Shown here: one piece after another, positions 6,005-13,394 of the stretch
Numbering within the stretch: the stretch's first letter is position 1
How the letters are laid out: the number at the start of each line of letters is the position of its first letter
DNA from: Paracoccaceae bacterium
Lineage (GTDB): Bacteria > Pseudomonadota > Alphaproteobacteria > Rhodobacterales > Rhodobacteraceae
Direction: 5' to 3'
Assembly: GCA_002402045.2 (NCBI GenBank)
Contig: NVUX02000020.1
Span: 1 to 33,437 of the forward strand
DNA: 33,437 nucleotides
Made by a program: the position numbers and the translations under genes
The notes under the pieces: model-generated
The model's database searches: none
The model's input: the letters and a program-made list of their open reading frames with translations, nothing else
Told to the model about the DNA's origin: nothing

Positions 6005-8110
6005 TTGCTTGAAGCCTCAGCTATTATCAATATTCACCGCGAGGGGGCTTTGCTGGTCCCGACTTTACGCTCGCTGGCCTTGGCCAAAAAACGCGCTGTA
6101 GAGGCGGGCTTTACGCTTGAAGTGCTGGTGGTGGCCGATAAAGCCAACGCCGAAACCCTGGCCATTGCTCAGGGTTTTGATGACCTGATTGACCGTATTA
6201 TTCCTGCCAGCTTTGGAGATCTTGGCGCCTCACGCGAGTTTGGCATTCGTGAGGCCGCGCATGATTGGGTGTTTTTGCATGATGGCGATGATCTTTTCTC
6301 CTCAAACTGGTATCTTCAGTTTTTTGAAATGGCCAAGCGCGGCGAGATAGATGAGCGCACGGTTTACCACACCGCGCTGTTTTCCCGCTTTGGCAACGAG
6401 CAAAACATCCGGCAAATGATCGACTCGTGGGATACCCGCTTTCATCCTCTGTTTCTGGCCTCAGAGTGGTATTATTCCAATAAATGCGTGCTGAACCGCA
6501 AGCTTTTCGCCGAAACGCCGATGCCCTATAATAATAAATTTACCGGCATCGGGAATGAGGATTGGACATGGTCCTGCCATACCATTCACAAAGAAATCCG
6601 GCATACCTACTTGCCTGAAACCATTTGTTTTTATCGGGTAAAACCGGCGATCACCAGCCTTGGCCTTACTCCCGGGATGATCCACGGCCCCTCAAAGCTT
6701 TTTGAGCCAGACAGCCTGCTGCAAATTGAAATTCGACGGGCAGAGCGGGCAGATAAACCGCTGGCGTTTTGCGATACGCTCACCAAAAAAGGCGAGCCGG
6801 TGCAGGGCGATGGGCCGCCCCCCGGCTGGTTTTGGGATGAGGTCGACATTCAGGGCGAATTTGAATCGATTATCACTGATTACCGCGCTGTGCCTTTTGG
6901 CCAACTGCGTGCCGAGCTGCCAAACCTGCACTATAATGTCGCCTCTGCAACGCAATATATGATGCGCGATATGGACGAGCGGCCCAAGATTTTTATATTT
7001 GCTTCGGCGCAAAATCTGCGGGCGGCAGATAAAACGATTGAGCTGATGCTCTCGGCGGCGCGTGATTATAATGACCAATCCCATCAGCCGGTGCTGGTGC
7101 TGGATGAGGACGATCTTGTGGTCTCTGATTTTGGCCTGATGGGCCGTTTTGGGGCCAAGGTGATTGGCGCGCAGCATGTGGAGCGGTTTTTCAAAATCGA
7201 AGAATGGTATTACAACCGCCTGATGATGCGCCCGATGGTGCAATATCATGGGGGCATTCTCATTGATCTTGGGTCAAATATTTTCAACAAGCTCTTCACT
7301 GAATTCCACCGCGTGTTGCTCGAAAACTTTGAGCATACCGTCAGTATCCTGCCCGATATTGCTTTAGACCCGCTTTCTCCTACGCTTAATAACGTTGCGC
7401 GCAATGCCCATTTTGCCGCCGCCCATGGCGGCAAGCCCTACCGCATTTTTGCCCGAAAACCGCTTTTATCAGAGCTTAGCAAAACCTCTGATTGGTCACT
7501 TGCGGGTGTCCCCGAGGATATGGAAAATGCGATAGACAGCATGACCCGCCTTCGCTTCCGCGAAGTTAACGGCTCTGCCAGTTTTAACCTCGCAGACATG
7601 TTGAGCGCCCCGCGCGTGGCGCTCCGCAATCGCCTGCCGATGAATCTCCAAGTGGGCCAGCGCCTGAATGCGCGGGTGATCAGCGACCACGAGGTTGCGC
7701 TTTCAGCCGTCACCCATGGCAAAACCAAATTTTACCTGTATCAATCCTCCAATACGTGGGTTTCGCCTGATTGGTATAAAGAGGCGCATGAGTTTTTAAG
7801 CAATAACAGCCACATCTGGCTCGTGCCGCCACAAATTTCGATGTCTTTACTCAAGGGGGGCCGCTATCGCAGCCGCTGGCACAATTATGCCGCGCCCCAG
7901 CTGGTTTTTTCGTCTTGGTATGATCAGCTTTTAACGGATGAAACCCCGCCAATGCTAGTGCTCACACGTGAGCGGATTTCCGAAAAAACACCTAAAACCC
8001 CAGCCGCCCTCGCTGAGGCGCTCTTTACCTATTGCCAGCAGCAAGGCAAGCTCGCCAGCGCCTGCAACGAAACCGTGGCCATCGCGATGCCCACCGGAGG
8101 CCAAGCATGA
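6005..8110 (+). CDS. GT2-type glycosyltransferase with a large unassigned C-terminal half
   Basis: The 701-residue protein begins with a GT-A/GT2 domain of roughly 250 residues. It opens with SAIINIHREG, has a nucleotide-binding strand around LEVLVVADK (38-46) and the metal-binding HDGDD at 92-96. Residues from about 300 onward resemble no family I can name. They include an alternating alpha/beta stretch (KIFIFAS..., LVLDEDD, YHGGILIDLG) that could be a second nucleotide-binding fold. The start is TTG at 6005; the nearest upstream in-frame stop is at 5972-5974, no ATG or GTG start intervenes, and the ribosome binding site is weak. The stop overlaps the next gene's start (ATGA). No membrane segments are seen. 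It likely builds the same glycan as the neighbouring transferases. Confidence 0.82.
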   Translation: MLEASAIINIHREGALLVPTLRSLALAKKRAVEAGFTLEVLVVADKANAETLAIAQGFDDLIDRIIPASFGDLGASREFGIREAAHDWVFLHDGDDLFSSNWYLQFFEMAKRGEIDERTVYHTALFSRFGNEQNIRQMIDSWDTRFHPLFLASEWYYSNKCVLNRKLFAETPMPYNNKFTGIGNEDWTWSCHTIHKEIRHTYLPETICFYRVKPAITSLGLTPGMIHGPSKLFEPDSLLQIEIRRAERADKPLAFCDTLTKKGEPVQGDGPPPGWFWDEVDIQGEFESIITDYRAVPFGQLRAELPNLHYNVASATQYMMRDMDERPKIFIFASAQNLRAADKTIELMLSAARDYNDQSHQPVLVLDEDDLVVSDFGLMGRFGAKVIGAQHVERFFKIEEWYYNRLMMRPMVQYHGGILIDLGSNIFNKLFTEFHRVLLENFEHTVSILPDIALDPLSPTLNNVARNAHFAAAHGGKPYRIFARKPLLSELSKTSDWSLAGVPEDMENAIDSMTRLRFREVNGSASFNLADMLSAPRVALRNRLPMNLQVGQRLNARVISDHEVALSAVTHGKTKFYLYQSSNTWVSPDWYKEAHEFLSNNSHIWLVPPQISMSLLKGGRYRSRWHNYAAPQLVFSSWYDQLLTDETPPMLVLTRERISEKTPKTPAALAEALFTYCQQQGKLASACNETVAIAMPTGGQA

Positions 8111-9696
8111 CACCCGACGAGATTTCAGCCTATTGGCAAGCCTACCCGGACCTCGCCGAGCTATGGGCCAAAGGGGTGTGGGACGACGCCGGATTTGCGG
8201 CGCATTTTGAGACCCATGGTGAGAAGGAAGGCCGCAGTATTCCGCAGACGGAATTGGCCCCCAAGCATTGGTCTGACTGGCTTTATTTTAGCGAAATGAA
8301 GGATGAAACCTGCTGGTGGTGGCAAAAAGGCGTGATAGAAACCGGCCTTTTCCACGCGCTGCTTTATGGGGCGGATACCCTGCACAAAGGCAGCATTGAA
8401 GACAGTGCCAAACTCCAGCAAGCCTCTTCTCTCTCCCGTTTTGCCTTAGCGCAGGTGGCGCTAAATGCTCAATCTTTTCCCGGCCAAGGCCCGCTGGGTG
8501 GTTTTCTTGACAGTGATTTACAATGGGCCCCGCCCAAAGCCATTGGTGTATTGCAAATGCGCGCGGCCATTAAGGCGGCCTTCCCCGAGAAATATGGATA
8601 TATTATTGTGCTACCATGGCTGGAAAGCGGCGGGGCCGAGCTGGTGGGCAGCTGGCACTATTTGGCCGCGAAAGCGCTGGGCCTAAACCCGCTGATTATT
8701 CTGGGTGACAAGCCCAAAATAACCGCACGGTTTGCTGCGCAAGATTTTAATATCCTCAATCTGCCTGAGCTTTTTGAGGCCATAATGGCCAAGCCTTATA
8801 GCGATATGTCCCGCGAAGAGCGCATGGAAGTTCTGACGTCGGTGATTGAGGGCCTTCAGCCCGATGTGATGCAGCTCATCCATTCTTACGTTGGCTATAG
8901 CGCCCTCACCGCGCCGGCCACAAAAAAGAGAATTCGTGCGGCCTGTAAAACCATTTTTGTATCGGCCTTTTGCCCGCATATTCACCCAACCGGTAATTAT
9001 GACGGCTATTTCCGTGATATCCCCGACCTTATGGATGTGGTGGACCGCTTTGTGTTTGATAATGATTGGTATCTGGGCGAAATGGCCAGCACCTATGCCC
9101 TGCCTGCCGCGCAGGCCGAGGCGCTAAAATACCCGGTTGAGAGCTTGCCTGCCGCAAAACCCGCCAAGAAAGCCCGCAAAAAGGTGCTATGGGCCAGCCG
9201 GTTTGATAGCCAGAAAAACCCGAAAATTGTGGCCGAAATTGCAGCGCAAATGCCGGATACCGAGTTTCTTATGTATGGGCGCCAAGTGATGGGTGATGAC
9301 CAGATTATTTGGGAAGATATGCCCGAAAACGTAACTCATGGCGGCGAGTTTTTTAATATAGACGACCTGCCGATAAAGGATTGCTTTGCCTTTCTTTATA
9401 CCTCTAAATTTGACGGCACCCCCAATATCCTTTTGGAAATTGGCTCTCGCGGCTTGCCGATTGTAACGCCAAATATCGGGGGCATTGCCGGATATCTGGG
9501 CGACCGCTGGCAGCTTTATGTCGAGCACCCAGAGGACATTGCAGGCTATGTGAAGCACCTAAAAAAGCTGCGCGCAAATGCTAAGCTCGGGCAAACGCTC
9601 GCAAAGAAGCAACGCGAGATTTTGAAAAATGAACGCAGTTTTGATGCTTTTGTTGCCTCTATCGAGGGGTTATTGGCATCAGTTAAAGATGCATAA
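8107..9696 (+). CDS. GT4-family glycosyltransferase with N-terminal YPD...EGR module
   Basis: The 529-residue protein has a GT-B fold GT4 domain in its C-terminal part, with VLWASRFDSQKNP near residue 360 and the donor-site region DGTPNILLE near 435. The first acid of the usual EX7E pair is Asp here. The N-terminus (about 9-43) carries a YPD...HF...G..EGR module, seen in many alphaproteobacterial surface-polysaccharide and secreted proteins. The ATG at 8107 is chosen because it overlaps the previous stop as ATGA and GGAGG sits at 8096-8100; a longer in-frame reading from 8032 is not supported. The 3' end overlaps the convergent sulfotransferase-like gene by 14 bases. A cytoplasmic sugar transfer role in glycan synthesis follows from the family; the sugar is not predictable. 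Confidence 0.85.
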   Translation: MTPDEISAYWQAYPDLAELWAKGVWDDAGFAAHFETHGEKEGRSIPQTELAPKHWSDWLYFSEMKDETCWWWQKGVIETGLFHALLYGADTLHKGSIEDSAKLQQASSLSRFALAQVALNAQSFPGQGPLGGFLDSDLQWAPPKAIGVLQMRAAIKAAFPEKYGYIIVLPWLESGGAELVGSWHYLAAKALGLNPLIILGDKPKITARFAAQDFNILNLPELFEAIMAKPYSDMSREERMEVLTSVIEGLQPDVMQLIHSYVGYSALTAPATKKRIRAACKTIFVSAFCPHIHPTGNYDGYFRDIPDLMDVVDRFVFDNDWYLGEMASTYALPAAQAEALKYPVESLPAAKPAKKARKKVLWASRFDSQKNPKIVAEIAAQMPDTEFLMYGRQVMGDDQIIWEDMPENVTHGGEFFNIDDLPIKDCFAFLYTSKFDGTPNILLEIGSRGLPIVTPNIGGIAGYLGDRWQLYVEHPEDIAGYVKHLKKLRANAKLGQTLAKKQREILKNERSFDAFVASIEGLLASVKDA

Positions 9697-10615
9697 ACGC
9701 GCTAATATCCGCCTTGAAGCTTCGGAATTTTTCCTGATCTGAAATATTTGTATTTTTGGGTTTGGCTTTCCAGAACGTCGCTTCCAGTTCCTCGGCGTAT
9801 TCACCAAGCCCCAGCGCTTTCATATCTTCATATTCCGGTGCCAACGTTTCGCGCACACTATCAATCAACCATTGGTCAAAACCAAAGTATTTGCCGCCAA
9901 ATCCGTATTTCTTGCAAAACCTGTTGCTGGCTTCCCAATGGCTTACTTTGGAGTCTTTCATCAAGTGCCCGAGTTGCCGGTAAAGTGCGATATCTTCTGG
10001 TGAGGGTGCCGGATTGGTATGCATAAAATCTTCGGCCGTGGCCGAAAACCCATAACCCACACACATATCACTGAAAATTTGGTTTAGTTTGGGGCCAATA
10101 AAGGGCAAAAACCGCACGTTCACCCCAATTTTTTCCAACGGCGCTTGCACAACGCTGCGAAGATGGAGCTTATCTTCTCTTTGCGCACGCTTGGCAAAAT
10201 CAGAAAATGCAGAGTTTTCCACAAAGGTTTTTATTTGCTGGGTATACATTGAATTTATGCGCGCAATCGGGTCTCGCACAAAAAACAACAACTCCAGCTC
10301 ATAGCCTGCGGCATCACTCAGGTCTTTCACCTTCTGTACAGAGGGGGCGTGTATGGGGAAATCCTCGGAAGATAAAAACAGGCTTCGTCCTGTCTCCATA
10401 TCCTTGGCGAGGCGATCAAGCCCACCCAATTCGGGGACAAAACGCCTGTCACCCCGCATTTCATATGCTAAGTTATGGTGCCCAGCGTCAGGCCGTGTCC
10501 AACCCCAGCGCGGATAAAGACATTCTGCGCTTCCCTCATACTCCGACAGAAACTTCTGTACTGTCGTGCTTGCAGTCTTAGACGGCCCCACATGTAAAAC
10601 AACTTTTTTCATCAA
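9683..10615 (-). CDS. Sulfotransferase-like protein (PAPS-dependent family)
   Basis: The 310-residue protein starts with a P-loop-like strand-loop-helix, VVLHVGPSKTASTTVQ (5-20), which corresponds to the 5'-phosphosulfate-binding loop of sulfotransferases. It continues with FFVRDPIARINSMY (111-124), which matches the 3'-phosphate-binding RDPxxRxxSxY motif. It would therefore move sulfate from PAPS to a hydroxyl group, plausibly on the glycan made by the neighbouring transferases. The base composition looks more AT-rich than its left neighbour. It converges on and overlaps the GT4 gene by 14 bases and has its own upstream region. A non-sulfating P-loop relative cannot be excluded. Confidence 0.8.
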   Translation of the reverse strand: MMKKVVLHVGPSKTASTTVQKFLSEYEGSAECLYPRWGWTRPDAGHHNLAYEMRGDRRFVPELGGLDRLAKDMETGRSLFLSSEDFPIHAPSVQKVKDLSDAAGYELELLFFVRDPIARINSMYTQQIKTFVENSAFSDFAKRAQREDKLHLRSVVQAPLEKIGVNVRFLPFIGPKLNQIFSDMCVGYGFSATAEDFMHTNPAPSPEDIALYRQLGHLMKDSKVSHWEASNRFCKKYGFGGKYFGFDQWLIDSVRETLAPEYEDMKALGLGEYAEELEATFWKAKPKNTNISDQEKFRSFKADISAFMHL

Positions 10616-10662
10616 TTAAAGCCTTCAAACGTTAAGCAGGATGGGCAGGTACACAATTTATA

Positions 10663-10691
10663 ATGGTATAGTACGGCAAACACGAGTTCAA
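10663..10691 (-). promoter_or_regulatory. Candidate promoter of the sulfotransferase-like gene
   Basis: On the minus strand TTGAAC (complement of 10686-10691) and TACCAT (complement of 10663-10668) are 17 bases apart, about 50 bases before the start codon. Only the spacing and partial consensus support it. Confidence 0.35.
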
Positions 10692-10737
10692 CCGGGCAAT
10701 AATTAGATAGTTTCATGGTATCTCAAATAATCGACCT

Positions 10738-10765
10738 TTGCAGATCTTTGTTTTCTGTGTAGATT
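10738..10765 (+). promoter_or_regulatory. Candidate promoter of the 296-residue gene
   Basis: TTGCAG (10738-10743) and TAGATT (10760-10765) are separated by 16 bases and end 34 bases before the ATG at 10800. With the minus-strand promoter nearby, this makes the 10616-10799 gap a divergent control region. Confidence 0.35.
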
Positions 10766-10799
10766 GCATGAAAGTTGCCCCTATGAGAGTTGATAATTT

Positions 10800-11690
10800 A
10801 TGGCCTCCGTAAACACTGCAAAGGTTATTTTACCCAGCTGGCGACAGGGGAGGCTGCTCTTTTTCACCGGCGTGATGGATTCCTACACGACGAGGTTAGA
10901 TTACCGTGTCGCCGCCGCGACCCTTCCTAATGATTCAAAGGTTGTTCGCACGTTTAAAGCTAATATCTCAAATGAAGAACTGGCGTTGTGCCAAAAAACT
11001 GCAGACAATGGCGCAGGATTGCAGCAATTTTTTAACGTCGTTAGCCATGGAAATTTGGATGAACTGACGGAAGAAACCAGCCAAAACCTTCCGCCCTGTG
11101 CTGCTGGGTCCAATGCGCTGATTTATACGTGCTCTTACTTCGATTTTTTACGCAAATATAGTGTCGACCAAACCATAGTTAAGCACTATGAAGCGCAAGA
11201 TCCCAAGGCGCGTTTTAGTATTGAAACCTCACTTTCCATTTACAAAATCCTTTCGGCTCATTTACAGCCAGAGCGCGCAGTTGCTCTGATTGACGCCGAT
11301 ATTCTGGACACCAAAAATATTAGGGGCGCGTCCCATTCATCAGCAAACCTACTGCGCGAAGTCGCAATCATCAGGTATGATGCAAAACACCCTGAGGCCG
11401 CCATCAAAGCCATGCTACATGCCGTTAAGCTCCATAATACTGAAGATAAATGGCGGCGACTTGCCGATTTTGCAATGGCTGATAATAGCCCTGAGCAGGC
11501 AATTGAGTACTATTTCAAAGCTGAAGATATGGCAGCTTTAGCCCCACCCCAGGCGTTGCGCATGGCGGGGCTACTGGTAAATGCTGGTCATGTAGAAAAG
11601 GCAGCACCGTTTCTAGAGCGCATTGAATCCATTTTTCCGAAGCAAGTGGAGAACTTGCGCGCCCAATCGGAAAAACAAGCGACGACCTAA
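10800..11690 (+). CDS. Hypothetical protein with C-terminal helical (TPR-like) repeats
   Basis: I do not recognise the N-terminal half of this 296-residue protein. From about residue 165 to the end it is strongly alpha-helical. Repeating helix pairs such as EAAIKAMLHAVKLHN, EQAIEYYFKAEDM and EKAAPFLERIESIFP have the spacing of TPR-type repeats. No signal peptide or membrane segment is seen. GAGAG lies about ten bases before the ATG. The gene is AT-richer by eye than pth, which starts 31 bases after its stop. It is the last gene of the accessory cluster and might be read through into pth. A scaffold or adaptor role fits the repeats, but this is a guess. Confidence 0.7.
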   Translation: MASVNTAKVILPSWRQGRLLFFTGVMDSYTTRLDYRVAAATLPNDSKVVRTFKANISNEELALCQKTADNGAGLQQFFNVVSHGNLDELTEETSQNLPPCAAGSNALIYTCSYFDFLRKYSVDQTIVKHYEAQDPKARFSIETSLSIYKILSAHLQPERAVALIDADILDTKNIRGASHSSANLLREVAIIRYDAKHPEAAIKAMLHAVKLHNTEDKWRRLADFAMADNSPEQAIEYYFKAEDMAALAPPQALRMAGLLVNAGHVEKAAPFLERIESIFPKQVENLRAQSEKQATT

Positions 11691-11721
11691 TAACCCCTCC
11701 TTCATCTGGTGAGAGATGACT

Positions 11722-12396
11722 ATGAAACTGATTGTTGGCCTTGGTAACCCGGGCGAAAAATATAGCCGGAATCGGCACAATATTGGCTTTATGGTGCTGG
11801 ACCGGCTTTCTGAAGCGGGATTTTCGCCGTGGAAGTCCAAGTTTCAGGGGCAGGTGTCTGAAGGGCGAATTGGGTCTGAGAAGGTGATTTTACTAAAGCC
11901 AGCCACCTTTATGAATCTCTCTGGCCAAGCGGTGGGGGAGGCCATGTGGTTTTACAAATTGAGCATGGAAGATGTTATCGTTTTTCACGATGAATTGGAC
12001 TTGGCTCCCGGCAAGGTGCGGCTCAAAACCGGGGGGGGGCATGCGGGGCATAATGGCTTGCGCTCATTGCACCAGCATATCGGGCCAGAGTATAGCCGGG
12101 TTCGTCTCGGCATTGGCCATCCCGGCCATAAAGACAAGGTGGCGCGCTATGTGCTGCATGATTTTGCCAAGGCCGAGGCCAACTGGCTCGACGACCTTTT
12201 GCGCGGCATTGAGGACGGGATTGCCCAGCTTGTAACGGATGAGGGCCCCAAATTTTTGAATGCCATTGCGCTGCGGCTTAATCCATCTCGGCCGGCCACG
12301 GGAAAGCAAAAGCCAAAACCCCTGGCTGCGCCAAATTCGACAGCGACAGAGGATTCTCGCTCCCCGCTTCAGCGGCTCAAAGACAAGTTTTCATAA
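11722..12396 (+). CDS. pth: Peptidyl-tRNA hydrolase
   Basis: Pth cleaves the ester bond of peptidyl-tRNA released by stalled ribosomes and recycles the tRNA in the cytoplasm. The 224-residue protein shows MKLIVGLGNPG, the catalytic His19 in NRHN, N65 in FMNLSG, D93 in HDELDLAPG and the GGGHAGHNG loop. All are at or close to the positions of the classical bacterial enzyme. I start at 11722 rather than 11716 because GGTGAGAG (11708-11715) directly abuts the first ATG but is well spaced for the second, and family proteins begin M-K-L-I-V-G. The C-terminal 35 residues are a lysine/proline-rich tail beyond the usual domain. rplY, often just upstream of pth in this class, is not there. A run of nine Gs encodes part of the GGG loop. 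Confidence 0.97.
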   Translation: MKLIVGLGNPGEKYSRNRHNIGFMVLDRLSEAGFSPWKSKFQGQVSEGRIGSEKVILLKPATFMNLSGQAVGEAMWFYKLSMEDVIVFHDELDLAPGKVRLKTGGGHAGHNGLRSLHQHIGPEYSRVRLGIGHPGHKDKVARYVLHDFAKAEANWLDDLLRGIEDGIAQLVTDEGPKFLNAIALRLNPSRPATGKQKPKPLAAPNSTATEDSRSPLQRLKDKFS

Positions 12397-12401
12397 ACGC
12401 T

Positions 12402-12818
12402 TTAAGATTCGGGCATCAGATAGCTGACAAGCACACCGGTGTCTGGCATTCTACATTTTGAAAGCGCGGCAAGCTCGCTGTCCAAAAGGGGGGTATCCTC
12501 GCCAAAAATCTCGACCGTCCGGCCGTCTTCGTTTGCTTGCGCCTGCAGCTCATTACACGAAATTGCATTTGTAGCAGCGGATAATTGAGGGAGTTGCGGC
12601 GCGACTACAGATACAGGCTCAAATGTTTGGCTTGCCAAGCCTGCAAGGTCCATATCTGCTCCCATTGTGGTCAACGCAGAAAGATAGTCTGAATCACTTG
12701 TGGCATTGATCGAAGAGGCCGCTGACTGGGCGTAACCTGCATTTGCGCAAGATATGCCAAAGGCAGTTATCAACATGCCAGCCCTCAGGCCAGCCATTTT
12801 ACTGGTAGGAAAAAACAT
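12402..12818 (-). CDS. Small secreted protein of unknown function
   Basis: The 138-residue product begins with a signal peptide: a basic start, a hydrophobic stretch around LRAGMLITAFGISCANA, and a likely cut after A30 (GYA-Q). The mature part is about 108 residues, acidic, with two cysteines (in SCNEL and SKCRMP) that could form one disulfide. No family was recognised. It is convergent with pth, with five bases between the stops. A GC-rich hairpin lies 42-65 bases before its ATG, in what is probably its leader. TTTTTTTGGAG just before the start supplies the ribosome binding site. Confidence 0.7.
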   Translation of the reverse strand: MFFPTSKMAGLRAGMLITAFGISCANAGYAQSAASSINATSDSDYLSALTTMGADMDLAGLASQTFEPVSVVAPQLPQLSAATNAISCNELQAQANEDGRTVEIFGEDTPLLDSELAALSKCRMPDTGVLVSYLMPES

Positions 12819-12859
12819 TTACAAAACTCCAAAAAAACTTGTTACAACTCGTTAAAGAT

Positions 12860-12883
12860 GCGCGCCCGTGACGGCGGGCGCGC
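12860..12883. terminator. Strong GC hairpin (terminator or leader structure)
   Basis: GCGCGCCCG (12860-12868) pairs perfectly with CGGGCGCGC (12875-12883) around a six-base loop. It lies downstream of the yraN stop and upstream of the 138-residue gene, both on the minus strand. Reading leftward it is followed by ATCTTTAACG, a poor T-run. It may terminate the rsmI-yraN transcript or act in the leader of the small secreted protein. Confidence 0.45.
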
Positions 12884-12899
12884 TCGCCTAAAATCAACG

Positions 12900-12912
12900 A
12901 TTACCACGTAAT
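12900..12912. promoter_or_regulatory. Short palindrome ATTAC-CAC-GTAAT, candidate operator
   Basis: A 5-3-5 inverted repeat lies in the AT-rich gap before the 138-residue gene. On the minus strand TTGACT immediately precedes it and GATTTT follows at a 17-base spacing from TTGACT, so the palindrome would sit between the promoter boxes. The evidence is weak but position-consistent. Confidence 0.3.
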
Positions 12913-13043
12913 AGTCAACATATTCTCAATACTGCATGAATTTTTAAGGCATTGTAATTAAATGAATATTGGCCCTTCGTGAAATTTGTCGTGAAAAATC
13001 GCAGGATTTCCACATATACCATTTCCCAAAATTGAAAAGTTTT

Positions 13044-13394
13044 TCACCCCAGAGCGTTTTCGATTATCTCAATGCGCCCCGTGTGATCAAGCGCGGCGAG
13101 GTCAAACCGGCAGGCTGTATTTAAATCTGCTTTCTGCGCTAGATACTGCTCGGCGCACGCCATCAGCCGTGTTTGTTGCGCGGGCTGCAATGCCCCTAAA
13201 GCCGCCGCCATATTTTTGCGGGCTTTCACCTCAACAAAAACAATCACGCCCGCAAGCTCAACGATGAGATCTATTTCGCCTTCGGGTACTTTCCAGCGCT
13301 GCGCCAGCACTTTGCCACCTTTTGCCTCGTAGGCCCGCGCGGCAATGTCCTCGGCGGCCATGCCATTGTGAAAGGCTGTGCTGCCACGGCTCAT
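13044..13394 (-). CDS. YraN family (UPF0102) nuclease-like protein
   Basis: The 116-residue protein matches the YraN/UPF0102 family: HNGMAAEDIAARAYEAKGG near the start, then PEGEIDLIVE and VFVEVKARK at about 40-67. The last two form the D...ExK core of a PD-(D/E)XK nuclease-like fold related to Holliday-junction resolvases. The biochemical role is not settled for the family. It overlaps the rsmI stop by four bases (ATGA), so it is translated with rsmI, the usual partner. gshB, a common third gene of this set, does not follow. Confidence 0.92.
   Translation of the reverse strand: MSRGSTAFHNGMAAEDIAARAYEAKGGKVLAQRWKVPEGEIDLIVELAGVIVFVEVKARKNMAAALGALQPAQQTRLMACAEQYLAQKADLNTACRFDLAALDHTGRIEIIENALG

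Noticed and set aside
8032-8106. A 25-residue N-terminal extension of the GT4 transferase
   Set aside because: It lies inside the preceding gene; the ATG at 8107 has GGAGG and the ATGA overlap typical of this genome.
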